Assembly (NCBI GenBank): GCA_049522565.1
Contig: JBEKNT010000002.1
Location: 1-60,705 of the forward strand
Direction: 5' to 3'
DNA: 60,705 nucleotides
From: JASHVB01 sp049522565
GTDB lineage: Bacteria > Pseudomonadota > Alphaproteobacteria > Acetobacterales > Acetobacteraceae
Under the pieces are notes generated by a model, which was not told the origin of the DNA, did not search any database, and saw only the letters and a list, made by a program, of their open reading frames with translations. The position numbers and the translations under genes were made by a program. Of the stretch, positions 36,159 through 44,586 are shown one piece after another (position 1 is the first letter of the stretch; each line of letters begins with the position of its first letter).

Positions 36159-37373
36159 GTGGCCTCGACCCATATCGTGGTCGGCGCCGGGCAGGCCGGC
36201 GCCTGGGCGGCCGTGGCCATGCGTCAGGCCGGCTTCGCCGGGCGCATCCTGCTGATCGGCGAAGAGACGTGGCGGCCCTACGAACGGCCACCGCTATCCA
36301 AAGCCGTGCTGACCGACGATCCCGAACCGCCGATCCTCTATTTCCACCCCGAGCAACGCTATGCCGAACTGGGGATCGAGCTGCTGCTGGGCAGCGCTGT
36401 TGTGGCGGTGCAGCCGGACGCGCACCAGGTGGTGCTCGCGGACGGGCGGGTGTTGGATTACGACAGGCTGCTGCTGGCGGTTGGCGGGCAGGCGCGGCGG
36501 CTGCCGATCCACGGCGGGGACCTGGCGCTGTATCTCCGCAACCTGGAAGATGCGCGGGCGATCCGTGGCCGGCTGGCCGGCGCGCCCCGGGTGCTGTGCA
36601 TCGGCGCCGGGGTGATCGGGCTGGAGATCGCCTCGTCGGCGCGAGCGCGCGGGTGTGCGGTGACGGTGCTGGAGGCGCTGCCACGCGCGATGGGACGCGC
36701 GGTGTCGCCGGAGGGGGCGGCGTTCATCGAGGGATTGCACCGCGATGCCGGCGTGGCCCTCGAATTCGGGGTGATCGTCGATCGGCTGGACCGGGCGGCG
36801 GATGGCGGCGTTGCGGTAGCCTGCCGCGATGGGCGCCGCTTCACGGCGGATGTCGTCGTGGCCGGGGTTGGCATGCAGCGCAACCTGGCGCTGGCCGAGG
36901 CGGCCGGGCTGACGCTGGAAGGCGGCATCGTGGTCGATGAATTGGGCCGCACCAGCGCGGCGGATGTTTACGCGGCGGGCGACGTGACGGCGTTCTTCCA
37001 CCCGGTGTTCGGCCGCCGGTTGCGGTTGGAATCGTGGCGGCATGCACAGAACCACGGCATCGCGGTGGGCAAGGCGATGTGCGGCGATACCTCGGCGTAC
37101 GACGACGTGCCGTGGTTCTGGACCGACCAGCATGGGGTGAACCTGCAAGTGGCCGGTCTGCCGGCGGATGCGGCGCGCACGGTGGTGCGGCAGGGCGGCG
37201 GCCCGGGGTCGTTCGTCGCCGTGCATCTGGCCGAGGATGGCAGCGTGATCGGCGTGACCGCCGCCAACAATCCGCGCGAGATCCGTGCCGGCCAGGCGCT
37301 GATCAAGTCGCACAAGCGGGTGGACGCGGCGAAGCTGGCGGACGCGAGCGTGCCGTTGCAGCGGCTGATGTAG
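36159..37373 (+). CDS. FAD-dependent ferredoxin/rubredoxin-type NAD(P)H reductase
   Basis: The 404-residue product has the N-terminal FAD-binding IVVGAGQAGAWAAVAMRQAG, ETWRPYERPPLSKAVL, the NAD-binding loop CIGAGVIGLEIASSARARG and the second FAD motif ADVYAAGDVTAF, then the reductase C-terminal domain. This is the BphA4/rhodocoxin-reductase class that passes electrons from NAD(P)H to a small ferredoxin for an oxygenase. No ferredoxin or intact oxygenase gene is adjacent; the following TauD/TfdA gene is broken. The start is GTG at 36159 with a G-rich upstream tract. Confidence 0.92.
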   Translation: MASTHIVVGAGQAGAWAAVAMRQAGFAGRILLIGEETWRPYERPPLSKAVLTDDPEPPILYFHPEQRYAELGIELLLGSAVVAVQPDAHQVVLADGRVLDYDRLLLAVGGQARRLPIHGGDLALYLRNLEDARAIRGRLAGAPRVLCIGAGVIGLEIASSARARGCAVTVLEALPRAMGRAVSPEGAAFIEGLHRDAGVALEFGVIVDRLDRAADGGVAVACRDGRRFTADVVVAGVGMQRNLALAEAAGLTLEGGIVVDELGRTSAADVYAAGDVTAFFHPVFGRRLRLESWRHAQNHGIAVGKAMCGDTSAYDDVPWFWTDQHGVNLQVAGLPADAARTVVRQGGGPGSFVAVHLAEDGSVIGVTAANNPREIRAGQALIKSHKRVDAAKLADASVPLQRLM

Positions 37374-37454
37374 TGGTCCCCCGGGTTCGCGTTGCCGGCG
37401 GTCGTTCGGCGCAACGAGGCCCGGTTTGGTGTGTGGCCGTCCCGGCAACTCCGC

Positions 37455-37959
37455 GCGCGTGATCCCCGGGCGCGGCGGCAACACCGAATTCGCCGACATG
37501 CGCGCCGCCTACGACGCACTGGACGACGCCGCCGAGGCGGAGATCGAGCCGCTGGTCACCGAACACTCCAACGCCTATTCGCGCGAATTGGTCGGTGTCA
37601 CGTCCGCGGCTACGGCGCCGAGCACAGCGCCAAGCTGCGCCCGGTGCGGCAGAGCCTGGTGCGCACGCATCCCGTTACCGGTCGCAAGTCGCTGTATCTC
37701 TCGGCGCATATCGGCACGATTGTCGGCTGGCCGGTGCCGGAGGCGCGCGCCTTCATCCGCGACCTGACCGAACACGCGACACAGCCGCGCTTCATGCATG
37801 TGCATGCGTGGCGGCAACGGGACCTGGTGATCTGGGACAACCGCACCACGATGCACCGCGCGCGCCGCTACAATGACCGGGGGGGAAGTGTGCGACCTCC
37901 GCCGCTCCACCATTCGCGGCGACGGCCCCACCGCGGAGCAGGTTGCCGAAGCGGCGTGA
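37455..37959 (+). pseudogene. Frameshifted TauD/TfdA-type dioxygenase remnant
   Basis: Three frames in sequence carry the family pattern. First come GRGGNTEFADMRAAYDAL and EHSNAYSREL. After a shift near 37595 come HSAKLRPVRQSLVRTHPVTG, RKSLYLSAHIGTIVGW and WDNRTTMHRARRYND. After a shift in a run of seven G at about 37878-37884 come DLRRSTIRGDGPTAEQV and a stop. The N-terminal third with the first iron ligands is missing. Intact members are Fe(II)/2-oxoglutarate dioxygenases of about 290 residues. The gene is dead unless both shifts are sequencing errors. Confidence 0.85.
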
Positions 37960-38067
37960 TGGCATGCCTCGCCTCCCTTGTGGGACGGGGTTGGGGGGTA
38001 GCCAAGCGGCCGGCCGGTTGTCCCACCCTGCAACGCCCTCCCGCAAGGGGAGGGAGGACGCATGCAA

Positions 38068-38919
38068 TCACACGCTCCGCATCACCTCGGCCCACTGATC
38101 GAGCAGTGGCAGCAGCGCGTCGGCTTGCGCGGACTCCAGACTCACGACGACGCGGGCGATGCCCAGATCGCGATACCGCCGCAGCGTGTCGAGCTCCAGC
38201 TTCGGACCCCACAGGGTGACCGGGATGTCAGCCGGATCGCGTCCCGCCGTCTGCGCCATCGCGCGGAACTGCGGCATGAACTCGCTGACGTCGCCGTATT
38301 GCGGGCGCGCGCGATGCGGTATCCAGCCATTGCCATAGGCGATCGCGCGGCGCGCACCGTATGGAAACGCGCCGCCGACGATCACCGGCGGGTGGGGTTG
38401 GTGCCGTGGCTTCGGCCAGGCGTGCATCGGTGGAAAATCCACCAGCTCGCCGTGATACTCGGCTTCGGTCCGCGTCCAGATCGCCTGCATCGCCTCGATC
38501 CGCTCGCGCATCAGCTTGAAGCGTGACTTGAAGTCGGTGGTGCCGTGGTCGGCCATTTCTTCGGCGTTCCAACCGGCGCCGATGCCGAATAGGAAGCGCC
38601 CGCCGGAGACCTGGTCGACCGAGGCCACCAGCTTCGCGGTCTGGATCGGGTCGCGCTGCGTCACCAGGCAGACGCCGGTGCCGAGCCGGAGCCGCTGCGT
38701 CACCACCGCGGCGGCGGTCAGCGAGACGAACGGGTCCATCGCCTCGGCGTATTTGCGCGGCAGGTCGCCGCCGGCGGGAAACGGCGAGCGCCGGGACAAC
38801 GGAATATGCGAATGCTCTGGCGCCCAGAGCGATTCGAAGCCGCGTTGCTCCAGCGCTACCGCGAGGTCCATCGCGCTGATCGCATAGTCGGTGAAGAACA
38901 TTGCCGCGCCGAATTCCAC
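38068..38919 (-). CDS. LLM-class (F420/FMN-dependent) oxidoreductase
   Basis: I choose GTG at 38919 because AGGGGG lies eight bases upstream and the protein (VEFGAAMFFTDYAISAMDLA) then starts at the family N-terminus; the frame is open further upstream in non-homologous sequence. The 283-residue product shows FESLWAPEHSHIP, RLRLGTGVCLVTQRDPIQTA, GRFLFGIGAGWNAEEMADHG and HPPVIVGG, the luciferase-like fold of the F420 type. Substrate unknown. It is convergent with the broken dioxygenase gene. Confidence 0.92.
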   Translation of the reverse strand: MEFGAAMFFTDYAISAMDLAVALEQRGFESLWAPEHSHIPLSRRSPFPAGGDLPRKYAEAMDPFVSLTAAAVVTQRLRLGTGVCLVTQRDPIQTAKLVASVDQVSGGRFLFGIGAGWNAEEMADHGTTDFKSRFKLMRERIEAMQAIWTRTEAEYHGELVDFPPMHAWPKPRHQPHPPVIVGGAFPYGARRAIAYGNGWIPHRARPQYGDVSEFMPQFRAMAQTAGRDPADIPVTLWGPKLELDTLRRYRDLGIARVVVSLESAQADALLPLLDQWAEVMRSV

Positions 38920-39134
38920 GCCGTTTCCCCCTGCCCTGGTCGGCGCGACCATAGCGCGCGGCAGGGCAGAACGTGAACCGGACCCGTGTGCCTCTCCCGC
39001 CGGGCAGGAGAAACGCCCTTTGGGCCGCATTGCGGTCCAACCGCCGGCGATGCGCCACCCCGTCATGCCGCGTGCAGGAGGGGAATGCCGACCGTCCCGC
39101 CGCCTTCGCCAGCGCTGCGCCGGCCATCCACGGT

Positions 39135-39155
39135 AGTGGGTCACTTTGAATGCCG
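39135..39155. mobile_element. Possible IS21-type terminal sequence trace
   Basis: AGTGGGTCACTTTGAATGCC resembles the TGGGTCA-type termini of IS21-family elements and the sequence at 45014. No transposase is nearby. It could be the scar of a lost insertion. Confidence 0.3.
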
Positions 39156-39253
39156 CAATGGATGGGGAGCGGAGATTCCAGCACACAGGTTCGCGTGCAG
39201 CATCTGCGGTGTCCGATCCCGGCGTTGGCCCGCAAATGATCAATTGGGGACAG

Positions 39254-39568
39254 ATGCCGATATTCATTGCGCGAGGCCGTGACACGCTGGATGCGATGAG
39301 GGGTATGCTTGCCAAACCGGAGGATCGCGCCGAGGCGGTTGTTCGCGAAAGCGGGTGGCAAGCCTATCGACGACGACATGATCTTTGGTGAATACGCCGG
39401 TCTCATTATTGCGGAACTTCCGAGCGACACGCTCGGAATATCGGTTATCGCGGCTTGGCCTGGAGTCGTAGCTTGCGCAGGCCGATCGAAGCGGTGGAAA
39501 GCGGTATCTTCGCCGTGATGGATGTGCAGGTCGCACCCTGCTACGCTCCGACTGCCTTGCGCGGCTGA
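39254..39568 (+). pseudogene. Frameshifted GYD-domain protein
   Basis: The ATG at 39254, after GGGGACAG, starts MPIFIARGRDTLDAMRGMLA and KPEDRAEAVVRESG. After a shift near 39355 the next frame reads GGKPIDDDMIFGEYAGLIIA, and a third frame ends PIEAVESGIFAVMDVQVAP before TGA at 39568. The order (short beta strand, RGM-KPEDRAEAV helix, GEYD-like loop) is that of the GYD domain family of about 100 residues. Family function is unknown. Confidence 0.6.
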
Positions 39569-39616
39569 TCCAAAACTGCCTGGCGGCAAGGGTCATTGGG
39601 AGAAAGGCGGCCTTGC

Positions 39617-40294
39617 ATGAAACCGATGAGTGAAAAGCACTTTGACATCCTGCGCCGGCACATGGTCGAGACAATCGGAATTCACAGTGACCTGATGGAC
39701 GACGAGCTTGGCAAGGCCACGCTCGACGAACGGGTATTGGCGGCAATGCTAAGAGTGCCGCGGCATCGGTTCGTACCTGCACCGCTGGCGCATGTCGCCT
39801 ACGAGGACGCGCCGCTGCCGATCGGCTTCAACAAGACGATCTCACAGCCCTTCATCACCGCGCTGATGACGGATCTGCTGGCGCCCGATCCGCACGATAC
39901 GGTGCTGGAGATTGGGACCGGGCTGGGTTACCACGCAGCTTTGCTGGCAGAACTTGTCGCCCGGGTGTACAGCGTTGAAGTTGTCGAGGAGTTTGCCGGC
40001 GAGGCGGAATCGCGCTTGCGCCAGCTTGGTTATGATACAGTCGCAATTCGTGTCGGCGATGGGTCGCGCGGTTGGGCGGAGCATGCCCCCTACGACAAAA
40101 TCATGGTGACCGCGGCGGCCGACGAGCCGCCGCCGGCGCTGCTTCGACAGCTCAAGCAAGGCGGGCGCATGGTCCTGCCGCTGGGCGCTGACGAAGCGCA
40201 GGTTCTCGCGGTGGTCCACAAGGAGGCTGATGGGAGGGTCCGCGTGCGCGAGTTCATTCCGGTGCGGTTCACGCGGCTGGAGACCGTCATGTAA
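39617..40294 (+). CDS. pcm: Protein-L-isoaspartate O-methyltransferase
   Basis: The ATG at 39617 gives 225 residues. Motifs are RVPRHRFVPAPLAHVAYEDA and GFNKTISQPFITALMTDLL, the SAM-binding VLEIGTGLGYHAALLAEL, IRVGDGSRGWAEHAPYDKIM and QLKQGGRMVLPLG. This is the normal pcm pattern and length. The enzyme repairs isoaspartyl residues using S-adenosylmethionine in the cytoplasm. It stands alone between two decayed genes. Confidence 0.93.
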   Translation: MKPMSEKHFDILRRHMVETIGIHSDLMDDELGKATLDERVLAAMLRVPRHRFVPAPLAHVAYEDAPLPIGFNKTISQPFITALMTDLLAPDPHDTVLEIGTGLGYHAALLAELVARVYSVEVVEEFAGEAESRLRQLGYDTVAIRVGDGSRGWAEHAPYDKIMVTAAADEPPPALLRQLKQGGRMVLPLGADEAQVLAVVHKEADGRVRVREFIPVRFTRLETVM

Positions 40295-40333
40295 GGTTCG
40301 ATGCTGCGTGGACGACGAGACTGAGATACGGCT

Positions 40334-40580
40334 TTAGCAGGTCACATGGAAAAGACCGCCCTTTTTGCCGTGGGCCTTGTTGAAGGCATGAATCGCTTCG
40401 GGCGTCGGAGCGACCACCACATCGCAGCCCTTTTTTGCCAAGGTATGCCGCGGCCTCGGGGGAGAGATCGGCGTTCCCCTGCTGCCCGGCGCCGCGGATG
40501 AAGGTGTCGCAGCCTTTCTCGAAGACGCACTCCGTTGCCCTTTTCGACACGATATGCGAGGTGCCGTAGACCGTCGCTTG
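40334..40580 (-). pseudogene. Frameshifted Mth938-like domain protein
   Basis: On the minus strand, one frame reads TVYGTSHIVSKRATECVFEK, GCDTFIRGAGQQGNADLSPE and AAAYLGKKG; the next reads KKGCDVVVAPTPEAIHAFNK and GKKGGLFHVTC, then stop. The break is at a run of six A (plus strand T at 40432-40437). PTPEAIxxFN and the terminal FHVTC are typical of Mth938-like (AAMDC-like) proteins of about 120 residues. The N-terminal part, perhaps back to 40690, is in yet another frame and less certain. Confidence 0.6.
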
Positions 40581-40599
40581 GGAGGCCGAGGCATGGTAT

Positions 40600-41260
40600 C
40601 AGCCGGACGTATTCACGCTGATGCTCGCACGGCGGGGCGTAAACCACCCGCTCGAAGCCGATGTCGTCTTTGCGACCGGCGAGTCGAGCGGATTGTTGAG
40701 TGGGCGCACGGTCCTGCGCCACGGCGGCAATGAAGCCGACGGCGATATCACGTTCCCCCGGCGATCCCGACGACAGCCGGGTCGGGTGCAGCCTCGCCGG
40801 AGCCTCACCATGCACTATCGTATCGACGCATGGCGTCGGATGACCGACATGGGACGACGAGAAGCTGGTGAGATGCCGCCGGCCGTCAACCGCGCTGCCA
40901 TCGCCAGGGTCGCCTGGCTGGCTCCTGCCAAAGCCGCAGAAGCGGGCCTTGCCGCCTGGGGATGTCGAGACTTTGGCCGATGCCGGTGGCCGTCCAGACT
41001 CCGTCCTATCCCGCGCTGCTATCGCCGCGTTCGCCCGGCTGGCTCCCCGACAAAGCCGACGTAACCTGCCGCGCCGTGGCCGGATCTATCGAGACCCTGG
41101 CCAATAACCGATGGCTGTCCCAGCACCGTCTCGCCTGATGCGGAACAAGATCAAAAATAGCACTCACGTGGGGCGAAACGAGACGCCCCTGAGGCACTGC
41201 CGGCCGGCAACCGCGCGGGCGGGCCATCGTGATTGCCGGTCTGGGTGGAAGTGCCCTGGC
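40600..41260. other. Non-coding or decayed stretch with imperfect tandem repeats
   Basis: No convincing gene is present. Two related blocks occur: CGCGCTGCCATCGCCAGGGT with GGCTGGCTCCTGCCAAAGCC near 40890-40940, and CGCGCTGCTATCGCCGCGTT with GGCTGGCTCCCCGACAAAGC near 41018-41056. They are followed by GTCGAGACTTTGGCC at 40967 and ATCGAGACCCTGGCC at 41089. This looks like a duplicated unit of roughly 125 bases. Its origin is unknown. Confidence 0.4.
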
Positions 41261-41267
41261 GCCGCAG

Positions 41268-41348
41268 CTGACCCTGCGTGCCGACCCGATCGCCCTCACC
41301 GTCGCCGCTGGCGCGTCTCGACCTCTCCCGCTGCCGGGAGACAGGTTG
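41268..41348. repeat. Mosaic intergenic repeat (partial)
   Basis: GCGTGCCGACCCGATCGCCC is followed by TCGACCTCTCCCGCTGCCGG, which are the core and one outer arm of the family seen at 24507, 31007 and 33578. Only the right half is preserved. Confidence 0.5.
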
Positions 41349-41465
41349 CAGGTTCGACATTGACAATTGTCCACTGGACTTTTGCGTCCCCAACGCGCGA
41401 AAAGGTGAGCTTCCCAACCCTGGACAAGCGATCCGCCCGACCATCGGGTGGCGAAGGAACAACGA

Positions 41466-42875
41466 ATGGACGTGCGTCTCCGGTTTCCCCGTCGTCTGCG
41501 GACAGTTTTGCTGGTCGGGACCGCCTTCGTGGCCGGTGCCGCCGCCCTGCCGGCGGCCGGCATGCTGTTTGGCCTGCACTTCGGCATCCCGGCCGCCTCG
41601 GCGCAGGAAGAGTCGCGCAGCGACACCTACCGCCTGCTGACCCTGTTCGGCGACGTGTTCGAGAGGGTGCGCGCGGAATACGTCGATCCGGTCACCGACA
41701 AGGACCTGGTGGAGAACTCCATCAACGGTATGCTCACCGGGCTCGATCCGCACAGCTCGTACATGAACGCCAAGGCGTTCCGCGACATGCAGGTGCAGAC
41801 CAAGGGCGAATTCGGCGGGCTGGGCATCGAAGTCACCCAGGAAAGCGGCTTCATCAAGGTGATCTCGCCGATCGACGACACGCCGGCCGCCAAGGCGGGC
41901 ATCAAGGCCGGCGACATCATCACCGCGATCGACGGCAAGACCGTCCAGGGCATCAGCCTGAACGATGCGGTGGATCGGATGCGGGGCCCGCCCAACTCCA
42001 AGATCACCCTGACCATCAAGCGCGAGGGCACCGACAAGCCGATCGAGCAAGCGTTGCTGCGCGAGATCATCCACATCCAGGTGATCAAGTCGCGGATGGA
42101 GGCGGACAATATCGGCTATGTCCGGCTGACCCAGTTCACCGAACAGGCGGATTCCGGGCTGAAGGCGGCGGTGAAGACGCTAAAGCAGCAGGCGGGGGGC
42201 AAACTCACCGCGCTGATCCTCGACCTGCGTAACAACCCGGGCGGCTTGCTCGACCAGGCGGTGGCGGTGTCGTCCGACTTCGTCGACCAGGGCGAGATCG
42301 TCTCCACCCGTGCCCGTCATCCGGAGGACAGTCAGCGCTGGGACGCCAAGGGCGACGACCTGATCCCCAACACCCCGCTGATCGTGCTGATCAACAACGG
42401 CTCGGCGTCGTCGTCGGAAATCGTCTCCGGCGCGCTGCAGGACCACCACCGCGCCGTGCTGCTGGGCACCCGGAGCTTCGGCAAAGGGTCGGTGCAGACG
42501 GTGATCCCGCTGCCGGGCAACGGGGCAATGCGGCTGACCACCGCACGCTACTACACGCCGTCCGGTCGCTCGATCCAGGGGCTGGGCATCGCGCCCGACG
42601 TGACCGTGGCGGAGACGCGCGAGGAGCAACCGCATTTCGGTCCGGAGCGCGAGGCGGACCTGAACGGCACGATCAAGAACGAGGGCGGCACCGGCCAGAC
42701 CGAGGCAGCGCCACGCACCGACCTGCCGCCGATCGCGAAGGAAATCCCCGCCAAGCCGCCGGAGGACTTCCCCAAGTTCGACCCGGCCAAGCCGGACACG
42801 ACCGACTTCCAGTTGCAGGAGGCGATGGTGCTCGCCAAGGCCATGGCGGCGCAGAAGGCCGTCACGTCGAACTGA
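41466..42875 (+). CDS. ctpA: S41 family C-terminal processing peptidase
   Basis: The ATG at 41466, preceded by GAAGGAACAACGA, gives 469 residues. The N-terminus is a signal or anchor segment (LLVGTAFVAGAAALPAAGML) ending near ASA-Q. A PDZ domain follows (GEFGGLGIEVTQESGFIKVI, PAAKAGIKAGDIITAIDGKT), then the tail-specific protease core with NNGSASSSEIVSGALQDHHR, containing the serine, and SFGKGSVQ, containing the lysine. It trims periplasmic proteins at the C-terminus. It is followed by a divergent polysaccharide deacetylase gene and rppH, a conserved alphaproteobacterial order. Confidence 0.95.
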   Translation: MDVRLRFPRRLRTVLLVGTAFVAGAAALPAAGMLFGLHFGIPAASAQEESRSDTYRLLTLFGDVFERVRAEYVDPVTDKDLVENSINGMLTGLDPHSSYMNAKAFRDMQVQTKGEFGGLGIEVTQESGFIKVISPIDDTPAAKAGIKAGDIITAIDGKTVQGISLNDAVDRMRGPPNSKITLTIKREGTDKPIEQALLREIIHIQVIKSRMEADNIGYVRLTQFTEQADSGLKAAVKTLKQQAGGKLTALILDLRNNPGGLLDQAVAVSSDFVDQGEIVSTRARHPEDSQRWDAKGDDLIPNTPLIVLINNGSASSSEIVSGALQDHHRAVLLGTRSFGKGSVQTVIPLPGNGAMRLTTARYYTPSGRSIQGLGIAPDVTVAETREEQPHFGPEREADLNGTIKNEGGTGQTEAAPRTDLPPIAKEIPAKPPEDFPKFDPAKPDTTDFQLQEAMVLAKAMAAQKAVTSN

Positions 42876-42895
42876 GGGCGTGATCCTGCGTCCTC

Positions 42896-42976
42896 CCGTC
42901 ATGACCGGGCTTGACCCGGCCATCCACGCACGGCTGGCGGTGCGTGGATGGCCGGGTCAAGCCCGACCATAACGGG
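42896..42976. repeat. REP-like long hairpin between ctpA and the deacetylase gene
   Basis: CCGTCATGACCGGGCTTGAC, CCGGCCATCCACGCA, then a 10-base loop, then TGCGTGGATGGCCGGGTCAA and GCCCGACCATAACGGG. The arms pair over about 35 bases with few mismatches, making it the best-preserved member of the family at 8131 and 20481. It fills the 108-base gap in an otherwise co-directional operon. Confidence 0.85.
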
Positions 42977-42983
42977 TGGGACA

Positions 42984-44063
42984 ATGATAGGGCAGATGCT
43001 CGGCGGCTGGCGTGGCCTTGGCGCGTTCTGGCTGGCGGTGTTGCTGCTGGTCGGCGGCGGCGCAGCGGTGTTGCAGGTGCTCGGTCCGCCACCTCCGCCG
43101 CTGCATGGCCAGGCGGCGACGGCACCGCCGCCGGTCGCCGCCGCTGCCCCGGCCCCAGCGGCGGCACCCCGGCCGCTGGTGACCGAGCACCGCGAGGCAA
43201 CAGTCGCCGACCGTCCGGGCCGCGACACACCTGGGCCGATCGCCGACCCCGATCCCGCGCTGCTGGAGCCGACGCCCGGCGCTCCCGCCGACATGCTGCC
43301 GCGCATTGCCGAGGACGGCCGGCGGCCGATGCAAGTCTATGCCGCCGGGTTCGACCGCAGCAGCCGGCGGCCGCGCGTCGGCATCCTGCTGGCGGGCATC
43401 GGCCTGAACCAGGATGACAGCAGCAAGGCGATCCACGACCTGCCGGGTGGCGTCACCCTCGCCGTCTCCCCGTACGCCACACGGCTGCCGAAGCTGCTGG
43501 CCGCCGCGCGTCTGGGGGAGCATGAGTACTTGTTGGCCATCCCGATGGAGCCGCAGGGTTTTCCGGCGAACGATCCGGGCCCGCGGGCACTGATGACCGG
43601 CCTGTCGCCGGCGGAAAATCTCGACCGCCTGCGCTGGCTGCTGGCGCATCTCGGCGGCTATGTCGGCGTCACCAATGCGCTCGGTGGCCTGCGTGGCGAA
43701 CGGCTTGCCGGGATGGCGGACCAGATGGACCCGATCCTGGCGGAGTTGGCTCGCCGCGGATTGCTCTATGTCGACGCGCGACCGGCGGGATCGGGCGGCG
43801 TCGCGGTCCAGCACCATGTCTGGAGCCGTGAGGTCGATCTGGAGGTGGACGAACCGATCGACGACATCGACGTAAAGCTCGCCCAACTGGAGCAGATCGC
43901 CCATGACCGGGGCGATGCGCTCGGCCTGGCCGAGGCGCCCAGCCCCGTGACGGTGCAGCACATCGCGGCCTGGGCGAACGGTCTGCTCGAGCGTGGTTTG
44001 GCGCTGACGCCGGTCAGCGCACTGGCGCGGCCACCGTCGGACGTGGCAGCCTCGGCGCAATGA
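42984..44063 (+). CDS. Divergent polysaccharide deacetylase family protein (YibQ-like)
   Basis: The ATG at 42984 gives 359 residues. There is one N-terminal membrane helix (LGAFWLAVLLLVGGGAAVLQ), a Pro/Ala-rich linker to about residue 110, then the NodB-like domain RPRVGILLAGIGLNQDDSSK, LPGGVTLAVSPYATRLPKLL, EYLLAIPMEPQGFPANDPGP and GYVGVTNALGGLRGERLAGM. The family is called divergent polysaccharide deacetylase; activity is generally unproven. Anchored facing the periplasm, downstream of ctpA and overlapping rppH by four bases. Confidence 0.9.
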   Translation: MIGQMLGGWRGLGAFWLAVLLLVGGGAAVLQVLGPPPPPLHGQAATAPPPVAAAAPAPAAAPRPLVTEHREATVADRPGRDTPGPIADPDPALLEPTPGAPADMLPRIAEDGRRPMQVYAAGFDRSSRRPRVGILLAGIGLNQDDSSKAIHDLPGGVTLAVSPYATRLPKLLAAARLGEHEYLLAIPMEPQGFPANDPGPRALMTGLSPAENLDRLRWLLAHLGGYVGVTNALGGLRGERLAGMADQMDPILAELARRGLLYVDARPAGSGGVAVQHHVWSREVDLEVDEPIDDIDVKLAQLEQIAHDRGDALGLAEAPSPVTVQHIAAWANGLLERGLALTPVSALARPPSDVAASAQ

Positions 44064-44548
44064 GCCTGCTGCCCTACCGCCCCAATGTCGGCGCCGTGCT
44101 GTTCAACCGTGACGGGCGGATCTTTGTCGCGCGCCGCGCCGATCTGCCGAATGCGGAAGGCGCTCCGGGCGGCTGGCAGTTGCCGCAGGGTGGCATCGAC
44201 AAGGACGAGGACCCGCGCACGGCGGTGCTGCGGGAACTCGCCGAGGAGATCGGCACCGCCCGGGCACAGATCATCGGCGAACATCCGGATTGGCTCACCT
44301 ACGACCTGCCGCCACATCTGGTCGGAGTCGCGCTGAAGGGGCGCTATCGCGGCCAGCGCCAGCGCTGGTTCGCCCTTCGCTTCACCGGCGAGGACCGCGA
44401 CATCAGGCTCGATCTCGATCCGCACCCCGAATTCGATGCGTGGCGCTGGGCCGCCCTGGCCGAGTTGCCGGCTTTGGCGGTGGACTTCAAACGGCCGATC
44501 TACGAAGTTTTGGCTAGGTCTTTCGCCCGCTTCGCCAGCCCCGTCTGA
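44060..44548 (+). CDS. rppH: RNA pyrophosphohydrolase (Nudix)
   Basis: The ATG overlaps the previous stop by four bases (ATGA). The 162-residue product begins MSLLPYRPNVGAVLFNRDGR, carries the Nudix box GGIDKDEDPRTAVLRELAEE followed by IG, and has GGWQLPQGG and QRQRWFALRF. This matches the RppH/IalA family, which removes pyrophosphate from mRNA 5' ends and starts decay. Confidence 0.95.
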   Translation: MSLLPYRPNVGAVLFNRDGRIFVARRADLPNAEGAPGGWQLPQGGIDKDEDPRTAVLRELAEEIGTARAQIIGEHPDWLTYDLPPHLVGVALKGRYRGQRQRWFALRFTGEDRDIRLDLDPHPEFDAWRWAALAELPALAVDFKRPIYEVLARSFARFASPV

Positions 44549-44586
44549 ACCGGCGACCGCCTGGACCAGCGAGAGGAACGGGTTCG

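Noticed and set aside
39146..39391. Independent 81-codon small gene
   Set aside because: Its second half is the first frame of the GYD-domain remnant and its start lies in the IS-like scar, so it is not a separate gene.
40650..40770. Dihydrofolate-reductase-like start (VGFIAAVAQDRA) on the minus strand
   Set aside because: Only a dozen residues resemble the family and nothing after them does.
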